From: Flagellimonas meishanensis
GTDB taxonomy: Bacteria > Bacteroidota > Bacteroidia > Flavobacteriales > Flavobacteriaceae
Length of the DNA: 64,000 bases
Reading direction: 5' to 3'
Assembly (NCBI RefSeq): GCF_019880545.1
Contig: NZ_JAINVW010000003.1
Coordinates: 992,001-1,056,000 of the forward strand
Every line of letters starts with the position of its first letter. Within the stretch, counting starts at the first letter, position 1. The translations under genes were made by a program, and so were the position numbers. Below are positions 16,876 through 26,432 of the stretch, piece by piece. The notes beneath the pieces are model-generated. The model was not told the origin of the DNA. It did no database searches and saw nothing but the letters and a program-made list of their open reading frames with translations.

Positions 16876-19857
16876 ATGGGAAAACTTCACAAAAATGCAG
16901 GAAAAACTAGGTTCCGGCTACTGTTGGTCCTTCTATTGGCGATAACGCCGGTAGCTTTTGGACAAAGCCAGTACACCTTTAACGGAACCGTCACCGAAAG
17001 TGGTACAAATGTGCCTATTTCCGGGGCTTCGGTATATGTTCAAGGAACCGCTTTTGGGGCCGTTAGCGATTTTGATGGTAATTACAATTTTACGGCCAAC
17101 TTGGATTCCGGGTCATACACGTTGACTATCAGTTCAATTGGCTTTTCTACCCAAAACTTAAGTGTTGATTTGGGCAGTAGTTCCACTATTTCAAACGACA
17201 TTGTGCTTCAAGAAGACCTCTTAAGTTTAGATGAGGTAGTAGTAACCGGAACGGGTGCGGGAGCCAACAAAAGAACTTTGGGAAATGCCATTTCCACAAT
17301 CAGATCCGAGGAACTCGTAAACAACGGGGCAATTGCGGTTGATCAGGCCATCTCCGGTAAAATTTCGGGTGCCTTGGTACAACAAAACTCGGGTGATCCC
17401 GCAGGAGGCATCAGCATCCGTTTGCGAGGACCCAGTACTGTTCTCGGAAATTCAGATCCATTATACATTGTGGACGGAATCATTGTGAGCAACTCAAGTA
17501 ATAGCAATGATCTTGTTGATTTGGGAGGAAACTCACAAAACCGTTTGGTGGATCTAAACCCCAACGACATTGAACGTATTGAGGTAATAAAGGGTGCTGC
17601 GGCAGCAGCTATTTATGGATCACGGGCAAGTAATGGGGTGGTTCAAATCTTTACCAAAAAAGGACGGGCCGGTGATCCCAAGTTCAGCTTTTCCACAAAT
17701 GTACGCATCAATGAACTTCGAAAGGAAATTGATTACAACACCGTTCCCCTGGCTTGGATGGACCCTTTTGACAGAACAAATCTAGAGACGACCCCAGTCC
17801 AACGTTTCAACTATCAAGATGACTTCTTCGAATCTGGTTTTGGCATCGAGAACAACTTATCCGTTTCCGGAGGTAATGAGAAAACTACATATTACATTTC
17901 AGGTTCTTTTTTGGACAATGAGGGGATTATCAAGAACACCGATTTTCAAAGAATCGGTTTCAAAACAAATATCACCCAAAAAGCATGGGATTGGTTGGAG
18001 ATCAATGCTGGTCTAAATTTCACTCGCAGTGTTAGCAACGATGTGCCCAACGGAGGTATCAATGCAGCTTACGGAGCTATTACAGGTTTTGTTTTTAGCG
18101 ATAACTCTGTGAATCCAGATCCAGACGAATCCGGGGTTTATCCTGTCACATCATTGTTGGTTCCCAGGACCAATCCCTTGGAGGCAGTAAACAGATTTGA
18201 CTTTGGCCAAAAAGTCAACCGTGTGATTACGAATATTGGATTAAATGCAGACATCACAAAGAACTTAAAAGCTAACTATTTGTTGGGGCTCGATTTTTAC
18301 AATCAATCGGCTACGGCGTTTATTCCAATAAACAACACCTCCCCTAATGGCGATGGTTTTGCGAGAAGGGCGGACATCAACAGCTTTCAGTACAATAGCG
18401 ATTTAAATCTGACATATCAAATCCCTATTAACGAAGATATCCAGTCCACAACAACGTTGGGTGGATCCTGGCAATATGAAGAGTTTGACAGAGTGGCTAT
18501 TGAGGCCGATGGTCTTGCTCCAGTGGTCGAGGTAGCGTCAGATGGTAGTATCTTGGCCCAGGGAGAAACCCGTTCACAAATTTCCTATTGGGGCTCTTTT
18601 TTACAACAGTCTTTTAGCTTTAGGGATAAACTTTATTTAAATGGTGCGATACGGCTTGATGGGGCCTCTACTTTTGGAGAGGATGAGCGCAATCAACTAT
18701 ATGCCAAGGCCAGTGTCTCTTATGTGATTTCTGAAGAAGATTTTTGGCAAAATACATTTGGTGATGCTTTCAATACCTTTAAAATAAGGGGGTCTTGGGG
18801 ACAAGCAGGTAACTTGACCGCATTGTCTGCATTCCAAAGATTTACGGTATTAAATCCATCATCAATCAATGGTTTACCCAGTCTGATTTCAGATACCCAA
18901 CAAGGCGACCTCAATATAGCTCCTGAAAGACAAGAGGAAATTGAATTTGGTTTCGATGCTGGATTGTTAAATAATCGTTTAGGTATTGAATTTACCTACT
19001 ACAAGCAAGATGTTTCCGATTTATTGCTTCCTCGTGAACTTGCACCTTCCGCGGGCTTTAATTCAAGGATTGAAAACGTTGGAGACTTGGAAAACAAAGG
19101 TATTGAATTGCTTCTACGAGGTGTGCCGATAAAATCGGATGATTTCTCATGGGATGTTACGGCAACATTCTCTAAAAATGAGAACGTAGTGACCAATGTC
19201 GCTGGGGGAGGACAGTTTGCCTTGGCAGGGAGTTTTGCCACCAACTTTGTAATCGAAGGTGAACCTTTGGGCGTATTCTACCGCCAATTCTATGCCCGTG
19301 ATCCCGATGGAAGTATTTCATTGGATGAAGATGGGTATCCGTTTAGGGGAACCACAGAAGATGGGGAAGGTTCGAAAGTCATAGGAGATCCCAATCCCGA
19401 TTGGTTTGGTTCGTTGATCAACGAGTTTACCTATAAGAATTTCAAGCTCAGGATACAATTGGATGCCGTACAAGGCTTCGATGTCTTTAACTGGAACCGA
19501 CGACTTTTGGACAATGTGATTTTTGGTGGAGGGTCCAATGTCGGTGAAGAACTTTTAGGAAATAGACCCAAAGGCTTTGGGGGTGCCCAAGCCGGTATTT
19601 TCGAGGAATTTGTGGAAGATGGTTCATTTGTGAAATTAAGGGAGTTGGCCTTGAGTTATAACTTTAAACCTCCTATCGATCATATTGACAATGTCCAGCT
19701 GAGTTTAGTTGGAAGAAACTTAATTTCCTGGGACGATTATAGTGGATGGGATCCGGAAATCAACACCCCGGGACAAAGCAATGGAGTTAGAGGCTTCGAT
19801 TTTGCCGGTGTACCCATTCCGAGGACTTATCAATTGGGAATCAACGTAAGTTTCTAA
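16876..19857 (+). CDS. SusC/RagA-family TonB-dependent outer-membrane transporter
   Basis: The 993-residue protein starts at the ATG at 16876. An in-frame extension back to 16585 would overlap the preceding gene by about 280 bases and is rejected. It has a signal peptide (LLLVLLLAITPVAFGQ), a carboxypeptidase-regulatory-like domain (FNGTVTESGTNVPISGASVYVQG), a TonB-box-like DEVVVTGTG, a plug domain (VDQAISGKISGALVQQNSGDP ... YGSRASNGVV) and a long beta-barrel ending in the aromatic-rich strand LGINVSF. SusC proteins import glycans or peptides across the outer membrane with a SusD lid. The flanking genes suggest a peptidoglycan-derived substrate, but this is context only. Confidence 0.95.
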   Translation: MGKLHKNAGKTRFRLLLVLLLAITPVAFGQSQYTFNGTVTESGTNVPISGASVYVQGTAFGAVSDFDGNYNFTANLDSGSYTLTISSIGFSTQNLSVDLGSSSTISNDIVLQEDLLSLDEVVVTGTGAGANKRTLGNAISTIRSEELVNNGAIAVDQAISGKISGALVQQNSGDPAGGISIRLRGPSTVLGNSDPLYIVDGIIVSNSSNSNDLVDLGGNSQNRLVDLNPNDIERIEVIKGAAAAAIYGSRASNGVVQIFTKKGRAGDPKFSFSTNVRINELRKEIDYNTVPLAWMDPFDRTNLETTPVQRFNYQDDFFESGFGIENNLSVSGGNEKTTYYISGSFLDNEGIIKNTDFQRIGFKTNITQKAWDWLEINAGLNFTRSVSNDVPNGGINAAYGAITGFVFSDNSVNPDPDESGVYPVTSLLVPRTNPLEAVNRFDFGQKVNRVITNIGLNADITKNLKANYLLGLDFYNQSATAFIPINNTSPNGDGFARRADINSFQYNSDLNLTYQIPINEDIQSTTTLGGSWQYEEFDRVAIEADGLAPVVEVASDGSILAQGETRSQISYWGSFLQQSFSFRDKLYLNGAIRLDGASTFGEDERNQLYAKASVSYVISEEDFWQNTFGDAFNTFKIRGSWGQAGNLTALSAFQRFTVLNPSSINGLPSLISDTQQGDLNIAPERQEEIEFGFDAGLLNNRLGIEFTYYKQDVSDLLLPRELAPSAGFNSRIENVGDLENKGIELLLRGVPIKSDDFSWDVTATFSKNENVVTNVAGGGQFALAGSFATNFVIEGEPLGVFYRQFYARDPDGSISLDEDGYPFRGTTEDGEGSKVIGDPNPDWFGSLINEFTYKNFKLRIQLDAVQGFDVFNWNRRLLDNVIFGGGSNVGEELLGNRPKGFGGAQAGIFEEFVEDGSFVKLRELALSYNFKPPIDHIDNVQLSLVGRNLISWDDYSGWDPEINTPGQSNGVRGFDFAGVPIPRTYQLGINVSF

Positions 19858-19873
19858 ATCAAAAAAAAGTACA

Positions 19874-21205
19874 ATGAAAAACTATATAAGATTATTTATC
19901 ATTTGCATTTCACTTACTTTGGGATTGGTGTCCTGTGAAACCGATTTTGAAAATCCCAACGCCGCTACGGAAGATCAAGTATTCTCTTCACGCGAAGGTA
20001 TCTTTGCTGCGGCAGTAGGTTTACAACAGCTCTACTCCACTACCGGTATTCGCTGGATTGTGGAAACACCTGCCGTAACCACCCGTGAGGGAGGCATCAC
20101 CACAACATTTCAGAACATGATTGAATTGGAGGATGGAGGCACTGCATTGCCAAATTTTAATTCCAACGTGCAGGGTTTGTGGTCCACTATGCTAAGGGTC
20201 ATCAAAATTGCTGAGGATATCGAGGCCAACGCCAACACGATTGAATTGGAAGCAGGCACACAAAGTGGCCTTATTGCACATGCAAAACTGTTTAAGGCAA
20301 TGGCGATTGGCAGCTTGGCCCAAAACTATGAACAGGTAATTGTAGAAACCAGCAATGACAACGATGCAAGCTTTGTTTCCAGAACGGAGGGATTCCAAAC
20401 CGCTATCACCCTGTTATCCGAAGCAGCTACCCAAATAGCCGCTACTGCCCCGTCATCGGAATTCATCAATGGCATAACATTGGGCAATATCGATTTGCCA
20501 AATACCATTGCAGCGATGACAGCCCGGTACAATCTTTTTGCCGGAAACTATGATGCTGCCATTTCCGCTGCAAATTCGGTTGATCAGAGTGTCACTTCAA
20601 TCTTTGCATACGATTCACAGAACCAAAATCCCATTTGGGCAAGGGTTATCCAAAACGATGCACCTAATTTTAAACCTAGGGATAATTTTGGGCTTCCAGC
20701 GGAATTTGTGTTTGATCTTGCGGATGGTCGATTGGCATTCTATTTAGTTCCTTTGGATGAAACCAATCAAAATGGACTTCCAATTGAGGACATTTCAGGA
20801 TTTTTTAATGAAATTACAGAGCCTATCCCTGTCTATTTGCCCGATGAGATGAACCTTATCATTGCTGAGGCCAATTTGCGCTCGGGATCACCCAACTTGG
20901 GTGCTGCAACCGCTGCTTTGAACGAGGTGCTCACGGACACCGATGATCCTTTTGATGTAAATGCAGCTGTGGGAGCGTATGCTGGGCCCAATACAGTTGA
21001 TGATTTACTTGATGAAATCTATAAAAACAGAAGGGCTGAGCTTTTCCTAACCGGAATGAGTTTAGAGGATAGCCGAAGATTTGGAAGACCACAACCCAGT
21101 GGAGCAGCAATGAATTATGACGAAGAACGCAATAGGAATTTTTATCCGTATCCGGATTTGGAGCGAAACAGCAATCCAAATACTCCTGATGACCCTTCAA
21201 TTTAA
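19874..21205 (+). CDS. SusD/RagB-family substrate-binding lipoprotein
   Basis: The 443-residue protein begins with a lipoprotein signal (LFIICISLTLGLVSC, lipobox Cys about residue 21) and has the TPR-rich SusD layout: an N-terminal region DFENPNAATEDQVFSSREG and the C-terminal MNLIIAEANLRSG and EIYKNRRAELFLTG...EDSRRFGRP motifs. It starts 16 bases after susC, the normal pairing. It would cap the transporter on the cell surface. A strong terminator follows its stop. Confidence 0.93.
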   Translation: MKNYIRLFIICISLTLGLVSCETDFENPNAATEDQVFSSREGIFAAAVGLQQLYSTTGIRWIVETPAVTTREGGITTTFQNMIELEDGGTALPNFNSNVQGLWSTMLRVIKIAEDIEANANTIELEAGTQSGLIAHAKLFKAMAIGSLAQNYEQVIVETSNDNDASFVSRTEGFQTAITLLSEAATQIAATAPSSEFINGITLGNIDLPNTIAAMTARYNLFAGNYDAAISAANSVDQSVTSIFAYDSQNQNPIWARVIQNDAPNFKPRDNFGLPAEFVFDLADGRLAFYLVPLDETNQNGLPIEDISGFFNEITEPIPVYLPDEMNLIIAEANLRSGSPNLGAATAALNEVLTDTDDPFDVNAAVGAYAGPNTVDDLLDEIYKNRRAELFLTGMSLEDSRRFGRPQPSGAAMNYDEERNRNFYPYPDLERNSNPNTPDDPSI

Positions 21206-21251
21206 CAACAAATTATTTTGAGTTGGTGTTAGTTTTAATTTAATCCAAGCG

Positions 21252-21287
21252 AAAGGCCTACTTTTAAACCAATTGTAGGCCTTTTTT
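21252..21287 (+). terminator. Intrinsic terminator after susD
   Basis: A 10-bp perfect stem (AAAGGCCTAC with GTAGGCCTTT, 13-base loop) is followed by a T run. It ends only about 9 bases before the start codon of the next gene, which therefore depends on read-through or on a promoter inside the hairpin region. Confidence 0.85.
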
Positions 21288-21295
21288 ATAATCCT

Positions 21296-22792
21296 ATGCA
21301 AAAAATCGCATACATACTTCTCCTTCTTTTTTTGGGTGCCTGCGGGGCACATAAAGTGCCTGAAGAAGAACTCAGGGGGGTATGGGTCGCTACCGTGGTC
21401 AATATTGACTGGCCAAAAAATGCACAGGACGGCGGCACCAAAAAAAAAGAGGACTTTATCAAAATATTGGATTTTTACCAAGATTTGAACTTCAATGCAG
21501 CCATTGTCCAAATCCGCGCAGCGGGAGATGCCTTTTACCCTTCCAACCTGGCTCCTTGGTCCAAATATCTAAGTGGCAAGGAAGGAAATCCGCCACAGGA
21601 TTTTGAAAACCCCTTGGAATGGATGATTGACGAAACCCATAAACGAGGCATGGAATTCCATGCCTGGCTCAATCCCTATCGCGCAACATTCGACCTGGAT
21701 ACGCTTGCTTTGGATGCCTCCCACGACTTTTATCAACACCCCGATTGGATGGTGAAATATGGCAAAAAGTATTATTACAATCCAGGATTGCCAGAGGTAC
21801 AGCAAAAATTTGTGGAGGTTGTGCAAGAACTTGTCACAAAATATGAGATAGACGCCATTCATTTTGATGATTATTTTTATCCCTACAAAATTGAGGGGGA
21901 AGTTTTTGATGATGCCGCTACTTTTGAGACATATGCCCTGCCCGAACAGTCCTTGGACGATTGGCGCAGGAGCAATGTGGATTCTTTGGTAAGTAAGGTG
22001 TATGCAACCATTAAAAAAAACAAACCTTGGGTGCAGTTTGGAATAAGCCCCTTTGGAGTTTGGAAGAACAAGAGCACCGACCCTAAAGGGTCGGATACCA
22101 ATGCGGGACAAACCAATTATGAGGATTTGTACGCCGACCCCCTACTCTGGTCAGAGAAGGGCTGGTTGGATTATCTGGCACCGCAGGCATATTGGAGCAT
22201 GGACTATGCGCCGGCCTCGCATAGAAATGTTGTTTCCTGGTGGTCTCAAAATCTGGAAAAGACCCATCTTTATATAGGAAATGGAACATACAAGATAAAG
22301 AACAACAAAGACAAAGCGTGGAAGAGAAAAAATGAGATTCCCAAACAACTGTCCTTTTCCAGTGAACAAAACAATGTTAAAGGCAATATTTTTTTCAGCG
22401 CAAAATCATTGATTGGACAGCATGAAGGCATTACCAAAAAGTTGAAGCGAAAGTTCTATCGCTATCCAGCCAAGAACCCGCCACCTTTAAATAAATTGCA
22501 GCGAACAGTGACCGAACCAATGGTAAAAAAAATAACCAGGAACAAAAACAGCTTGGAATTGACCATAAGGCATCTTGATTCCATTCCGCGATTTGTGGAC
22601 TATTATGCCATGGATAAATCCAAAACAAAAGAAAACCTATTGGAGCGTTGTTATTTATCAGCGGATCAAAAAGAACTGGTCACCAAATTGATCATGGCCA
22701 AAAAAAGACTAAAAAATGGTATAGGCATCAGTATTAGCGATGTATATGGCAATGAAAGTGCCATGGTGCCCATCAACCTTGAAAAAGAATGA
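21296..22792 (+). CDS. GHL10-family (DUF187, DigH/YddW-like) glycoside hydrolase lipoprotein
   Basis: The 498-residue protein has a lipoprotein signal (ILLLLFLGACG, Cys about residue 16) and then the family opening EELRGVWVATVVNIDWP. Further conserved blocks are FNAAIVQIRAAGDAFYPS, MEFHAWLNPYRA, YYNPGLPEVQQKFVEVVQEL, IDAIHFDDYFYPY, FGISPFGVWKN and LDYLAPQAYWS. This is a TIM-barrel of the glycosyl-hydrolase-like 10 family; E. coli DigH, a member, cuts peptidoglycan glycan strands stripped of peptides. Its place in a MurNAc catabolic locus agrees with that role. The C-terminal about 100 residues may be an accessory domain. It sits directly behind a terminator. Confidence 0.85.
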   Translation: MQKIAYILLLLFLGACGAHKVPEEELRGVWVATVVNIDWPKNAQDGGTKKKEDFIKILDFYQDLNFNAAIVQIRAAGDAFYPSNLAPWSKYLSGKEGNPPQDFENPLEWMIDETHKRGMEFHAWLNPYRATFDLDTLALDASHDFYQHPDWMVKYGKKYYYNPGLPEVQQKFVEVVQELVTKYEIDAIHFDDYFYPYKIEGEVFDDAATFETYALPEQSLDDWRRSNVDSLVSKVYATIKKNKPWVQFGISPFGVWKNKSTDPKGSDTNAGQTNYEDLYADPLLWSEKGWLDYLAPQAYWSMDYAPASHRNVVSWWSQNLEKTHLYIGNGTYKIKNNKDKAWKRKNEIPKQLSFSSEQNNVKGNIFFSAKSLIGQHEGITKKLKRKFYRYPAKNPPPLNKLQRTVTEPMVKKITRNKNSLELTIRHLDSIPRFVDYYAMDKSKTKENLLERCYLSADQKELVTKLIMAKKRLKNGIGISISDVYGNESAMVPINLEKE

Positions 22793-22800
22793 TCATGCGG

Positions 22801-22840
22801 GGTATGCTAGTCCAACTTTTGGAACTTCCCCGCATTTCGA
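22801..22840 (+). other. Intergenic hairpin between GHL10 and AmpG-like genes
   Basis: GCGGGG and CCCCGC can pair around a smaller internal stem (TCCAA/TTGGA with loop CTT). There is no T run, so it is not a standard terminator; it may affect mRNA processing or stability. The rest of this 106-base gap shows nothing else. Confidence 0.3.
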
Positions 22841-22898
22841 CAGTGATAGAGAAATCGGAAAAAAGCATGTATCAGAACCTATTAAAAAGCCCTAAATA

Positions 22899-24173
22899 AT
22901 GGTTGAAAAGGACAAAGGCGCCTGGGGATGGATTCCGACCCTATATTTTACACAGGGAATTCCGTATATAATGGTGGTCACTGTTTCGGTGATCATGTAC
23001 AAAAGACTTGGTATCAGCAATGTGGATATAGGTCTGTACACCAGCTGGTTGTACCTTCCCTGGGTAATTAAACCCCTGTGGAGCCCAATAGTGGACCTAA
23101 GGGGCACCAAAAGAAATTGGTTTCTGGGGATGCAACTCGTAGTGGCGCTTGCATTTCTTGGCATTGGCCTATTCTTGCCTTCCAATGCCTTTTTCACCAT
23201 AACATTGGCCTTTTTCTGGATGGCAGCCTTTGCTTCTGCCACCAACGATATTGCCTCGGACGGTTACTATATGATTGGCCTAACGCAGAAAAAACAATCC
23301 TTTTTTATTGGATTACGAAGCACTTTTTATCGTCTGGCCATGGTGACCGGACAGGGGCTCTTGGTCATTCTGGCCGGATTTTTGGAGAATCTGTACGGCG
23401 ACAACACCAAAGCGTGGTCCATCACCATGATATTCACTGCCCTTCTGATGTTGCTACTGACGATAACAAACTTCTTTGTGGCGCCCAAGTACGAATCCAA
23501 CAATGAAAAAGTGACCAAAAAACCTGAAAGCTTCATTCAGGTTTTCACCAGTTTTTTTGAAAAGAAACAGATTTGGGTGGCCTTGCTCTTTATCCTTACC
23601 TATCGTTTGGGAGAGTCCCAATTGGTAAAAATGGCTTCACCTTTTCTCTTGGACAAACTGGAGGTCGGGGGATTGGCGTATTCCACAGAGGCAGTAGGCA
23701 CCATTTATGGCACTTTTGGGGTGATCATGCTCTCGCTTGGGGGCATTACAGGAGGCATTTTAATTTCTAGGGATGGCCTTAAAAAATGGATGTTGCCCAT
23801 GATGTTGGCACTGAACATTCCCAATGCACTGTATGCCATCTTAGCCTATACCCAATCCACCAGCCTTGTTGCAGTGGCGGGCACTGTGATTTTGGAGCAA
23901 TTTGGATACGGGTTCGGATTTGCGGCTTTTTTGATTTTTCTCATTTATATTTCCGAGGGAATCTCAAAGACCTCCCACTATGCCATTGCCACGGGTTTTA
24001 TGGCCCTCGGGATGATGTTGCCCGGAATGCTGAGCGGCTACATCCAAGAATGGCTCGGCTATGATGGATTCTTCCTTTGGGTAGTACTGGCAGCGATACC
24101 GGCCTTTGTGGTGCTTAGGTACTTGCAATATCCTGCGGATTATGGCAAAAAAATAAATGACTCCGATGAATGA
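22899..24173 (+). CDS. AmpG-like MFS permease (muropeptide/anhydro-disaccharide importer)
   Basis: The 424-residue protein has about 12-14 hydrophobic segments and a major-facilitator layout. The early block GWIPTLYFTQGIPY ... LYLPWVIKPLWSPIVD resembles the AmpG signature in which a loop before WSP(L/I)xD is conserved. NDIASDGYYM and GLRSTFYRLAMVTGQG also fit the PAT/AmpG subfamily. AmpG brings GlcNAc-anhydroMurNAc (with or without peptide) into the cytoplasm. The next gene overlaps its end and encodes a GH3 hexosaminidase, and anmK closes the operon. This context is the main reason for preferring AmpG over a generic MFS call. Confidence 0.8.
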   Translation: MVEKDKGAWGWIPTLYFTQGIPYIMVVTVSVIMYKRLGISNVDIGLYTSWLYLPWVIKPLWSPIVDLRGTKRNWFLGMQLVVALAFLGIGLFLPSNAFFTITLAFFWMAAFASATNDIASDGYYMIGLTQKKQSFFIGLRSTFYRLAMVTGQGLLVILAGFLENLYGDNTKAWSITMIFTALLMLLLTITNFFVAPKYESNNEKVTKKPESFIQVFTSFFEKKQIWVALLFILTYRLGESQLVKMASPFLLDKLEVGGLAYSTEAVGTIYGTFGVIMLSLGGITGGILISRDGLKKWMLPMMLALNIPNALYAILAYTQSTSLVAVAGTVILEQFGYGFGFAAFLIFLIYISEGISKTSHYAIATGFMALGMMLPGMLSGYIQEWLGYDGFFLWVVLAAIPAFVVLRYLQYPADYGKKINDSDE

Positions 24174-25770
24174 GAAGCTCCAACGATACGGGGACATAAA
24201 GGAAACCCTCTCTTTGCATCAAAAAGTGGGGCAATTGTTCATGCCTGCGGTTTTCATCAACGATTCCGATGAGGAAATCCAAAAAATGGAGCATCTAATT
24301 CAAAAATTCCATATCGGCTCACTTTGCTTTTTCCATAGTCGTGCGAGTGCCGCCACCAATTTTGAAGGAAAGAAAAAAATTGAATATAACGCAAAAAGCC
24401 TCGACCGGCTCAAGCAACTCATCGCCCGTTATCAAAAAGCGTCCAAAATACCTCTTTTGATTGCCATTGATGCGGAATGGGGACTGGCCATGCGGGTTGA
24501 AGAAACGCCACAGTACCCCTATGCCATTACCCTAGGCGCTTTAGAGCATAAAAATGAACTCATTCATGATGTGGCCCGGAACATTGGTATGGATTGCAAG
24601 GACGCTGGGATTCATTGGAACCTCGCCCCTGTGGTCGACATTAATAGCAATCCAGATAATCCGGTCATTGGTTATCGTTCCTTGGGTGACGACAAGGCCA
24701 AAGTGATTTCAAAAGCTGAGGCTTTTATTGCAGGAATGCGCACAACCGGGATCTTGAATTCATTGAAACATTTTCCAGGACATGGGGATACGGCCATCGA
24801 TTCGCATTTGGGGCTTCCCGTTATCAATAAATCTCTGGAAACGCTGAAAGAAAATGAGCTTGCTCCCTTTCAACAGCTTATAGACCGAGGAGTGGATTCC
24901 ATTATGGTAGGACATATGTCCCTGCCACAATTGGATGGCAAAAATCCCACAACTGTTTCTACCACTATAATACAAGGTTTGCTTAGGGAGGAAATGGGTT
25001 TCAAAGGATTGATCATTTCAGATGCGCTGAACATGCGCGCGGTATCCAAACTATATCCTGAAAGGGGCCAGCTTGAAGCTGCTGCCTTTGCCGCGGGAAT
25101 GGATGTGTTTTGTTTTAGTGAGTTTCCAGCGGATGGCATACAAAAAATAGTGGCATCTGCCTCTAAAGAAAGGATTGAAGAAAGTTTCAAGAGGGTGTGG
25201 GGTCTTAAGGAAAATGTATTTCTAAAAGCCCCTTCTGCGAGTACTTTGAAAAGAAAAGATCATTCAAGGCTAAACAAGAAAATAGCGAAGGGCGCCATCA
25301 CCGAGCTATTTGGAAGCCCAAAAGCTGTCAAAGAAATTTCTTCCAAACATTTCATGAACCTATCGTTGGAAAATGGGAAAAATAATTTCTTCTCCACCAA
25401 AATACACAAAGCCTTCGGCCAGAAGAAGTGGGATATGAATGGAAATCTCGATGCAATCAAGGCCGCATGGAATGGATATGATCTTGCGGTTTTGGCACTT
25501 TTTCCCTTCGCCGTGAAACCAAAGGATCGGTTTGGGTTCAAGATTGAAGAATTAACCCTCATACGACGTTTGGTCCAGGAAAAAAATACCTTAATCTATC
25601 TTTTTGGCAATCCCTATGCGCTGGACATCCTTGGACTACCGCCCACCTCCAACGTGGTTTTGGCGTACCAGGACTTCCCAGAATTCCAAGAGGTTGCCTT
25701 TGACCATTTCCAAGGCATTCAAAAAGCCAAGGGCAAATTACCTGTCACATTAAAAACAAGGGAATCATGA
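24157..25770 (+). CDS. Glycoside hydrolase family 3 beta-N-acetylglucosaminidase (NagZ-type)
   Basis: The 537-residue protein carries the NagZ diagnostic stretch KHFPGHGDTAIDSHLGLP (the Asp-His catalytic pair lies in the DSH) and the nucleophile region GLIISDALNM. Earlier blocks are VGQLFMPAVF and LIAIDAEWGLAMRV. There is no signal peptide, in keeping with a cytoplasmic enzyme that removes GlcNAc from GlcNAc-anhydroMurNAc brought in by the AmpG-like permease. The C-terminal about 190 residues after the barrel are a smaller domain without a known catalytic motif. The gene overlaps the permease by 17 bases; an ATG at 24166 is an equally possible start. Confidence 0.87.
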   Translation: MTPMNEKLQRYGDIKETLSLHQKVGQLFMPAVFINDSDEEIQKMEHLIQKFHIGSLCFFHSRASAATNFEGKKKIEYNAKSLDRLKQLIARYQKASKIPLLIAIDAEWGLAMRVEETPQYPYAITLGALEHKNELIHDVARNIGMDCKDAGIHWNLAPVVDINSNPDNPVIGYRSLGDDKAKVISKAEAFIAGMRTTGILNSLKHFPGHGDTAIDSHLGLPVINKSLETLKENELAPFQQLIDRGVDSIMVGHMSLPQLDGKNPTTVSTTIIQGLLREEMGFKGLIISDALNMRAVSKLYPERGQLEAAAFAAGMDVFCFSEFPADGIQKIVASASKERIEESFKRVWGLKENVFLKAPSASTLKRKDHSRLNKKIAKGAITELFGSPKAVKEISSKHFMNLSLENGKNNFFSTKIHKAFGQKKWDMNGNLDAIKAAWNGYDLAVLALFPFAVKPKDRFGFKIEELTLIRRLVQEKNTLIYLFGNPYALDILGLPPTSNVVLAYQDFPEFQEVAFDHFQGIQKAKGKLPVTLKTRES

Positions 25771-26432
25771 AATCCAACATTATAGATTCATGGAAAAAGA
25801 ATGCATCAGAATGGATCAAGGTCATCCAAAACCAAGACATACCTTCCCGAAAATTTACCAATAAGGCCATTGAAGAAACCATAATAGGAATTAAGGGCAA
25901 AAATATGGTGGATATTGGATGTGGCGAAGGTTGGCTTGTTAGAAAAATGGGAGCCTTGGGCTGGCAGGCCACAGGATTGGATGCCATACCGGACCTTGTT
26001 GACGAGGCAAAACGTAAAAGCAAAGATTCATTTTATGTGTTCACCTACGAAGATATCATAAGTGGAAAATCAATTCCCAATGGTCCTTTTGATGTGGCAA
26101 CCTTCAATTTTTGCATTTATGCCAAAGAAGGATTGCAACCGCTGTTAAAGAATACATTGGCCCAACTTGCCACAAAGGGCACCCTGGTGATCCAAACGCT
26201 TCATCCATATTTTTTAATGGCCAATGCACTTGTCTACAAGAGCCAGTGGCTTCAGGATTCTTGGAAAGGCCTGCCAGGAAACTTTGAGGACGGCCATACC
26301 TGGTACGCGCGGACCATGGAAGATTGGATCGCTGAAATTCAACAGTTGCCAAACACAGATTTTGAAATTAAGGAAGTCATAAACGATGAGGGGAAACCCA
26401 TATCATTGATTATTAAAATAAAAAAACAATGA
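25767..26432 (+). CDS. Class I SAM-dependent methyltransferase
   Basis: The 221-residue protein has a clear motif I, VDIGCGEGWLVRKMG, followed by the acidic motif II region ATGLDAIPDLV and a motif around FDVATFNFCIY. It overlaps the GH3 gene by four bases and anmK by four bases, so all three are translated together. The substrate is unknown. Its location in a muropeptide-recycling operon is suggestive, but nothing in the sequence identifies the acceptor. Confidence 0.85.
   Translation: MKSNIIDSWKKNASEWIKVIQNQDIPSRKFTNKAIEETIIGIKGKNMVDIGCGEGWLVRKMGALGWQATGLDAIPDLVDEAKRKSKDSFYVFTYEDIISGKSIPNGPFDVATFNFCIYAKEGLQPLLKNTLAQLATKGTLVIQTLHPYFLMANALVYKSQWLQDSWKGLPGNFEDGHTWYARTMEDWIAEIQQLPNTDFEIKEVINDEGKPISLIIKIKKQ

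Noticed and set aside
24157..24173. Frameshift fusion of the AmpG-like and GH3 genes
   Set aside because: The 17-base overlap is ordinary translational coupling; each protein has a complete domain and its own start.
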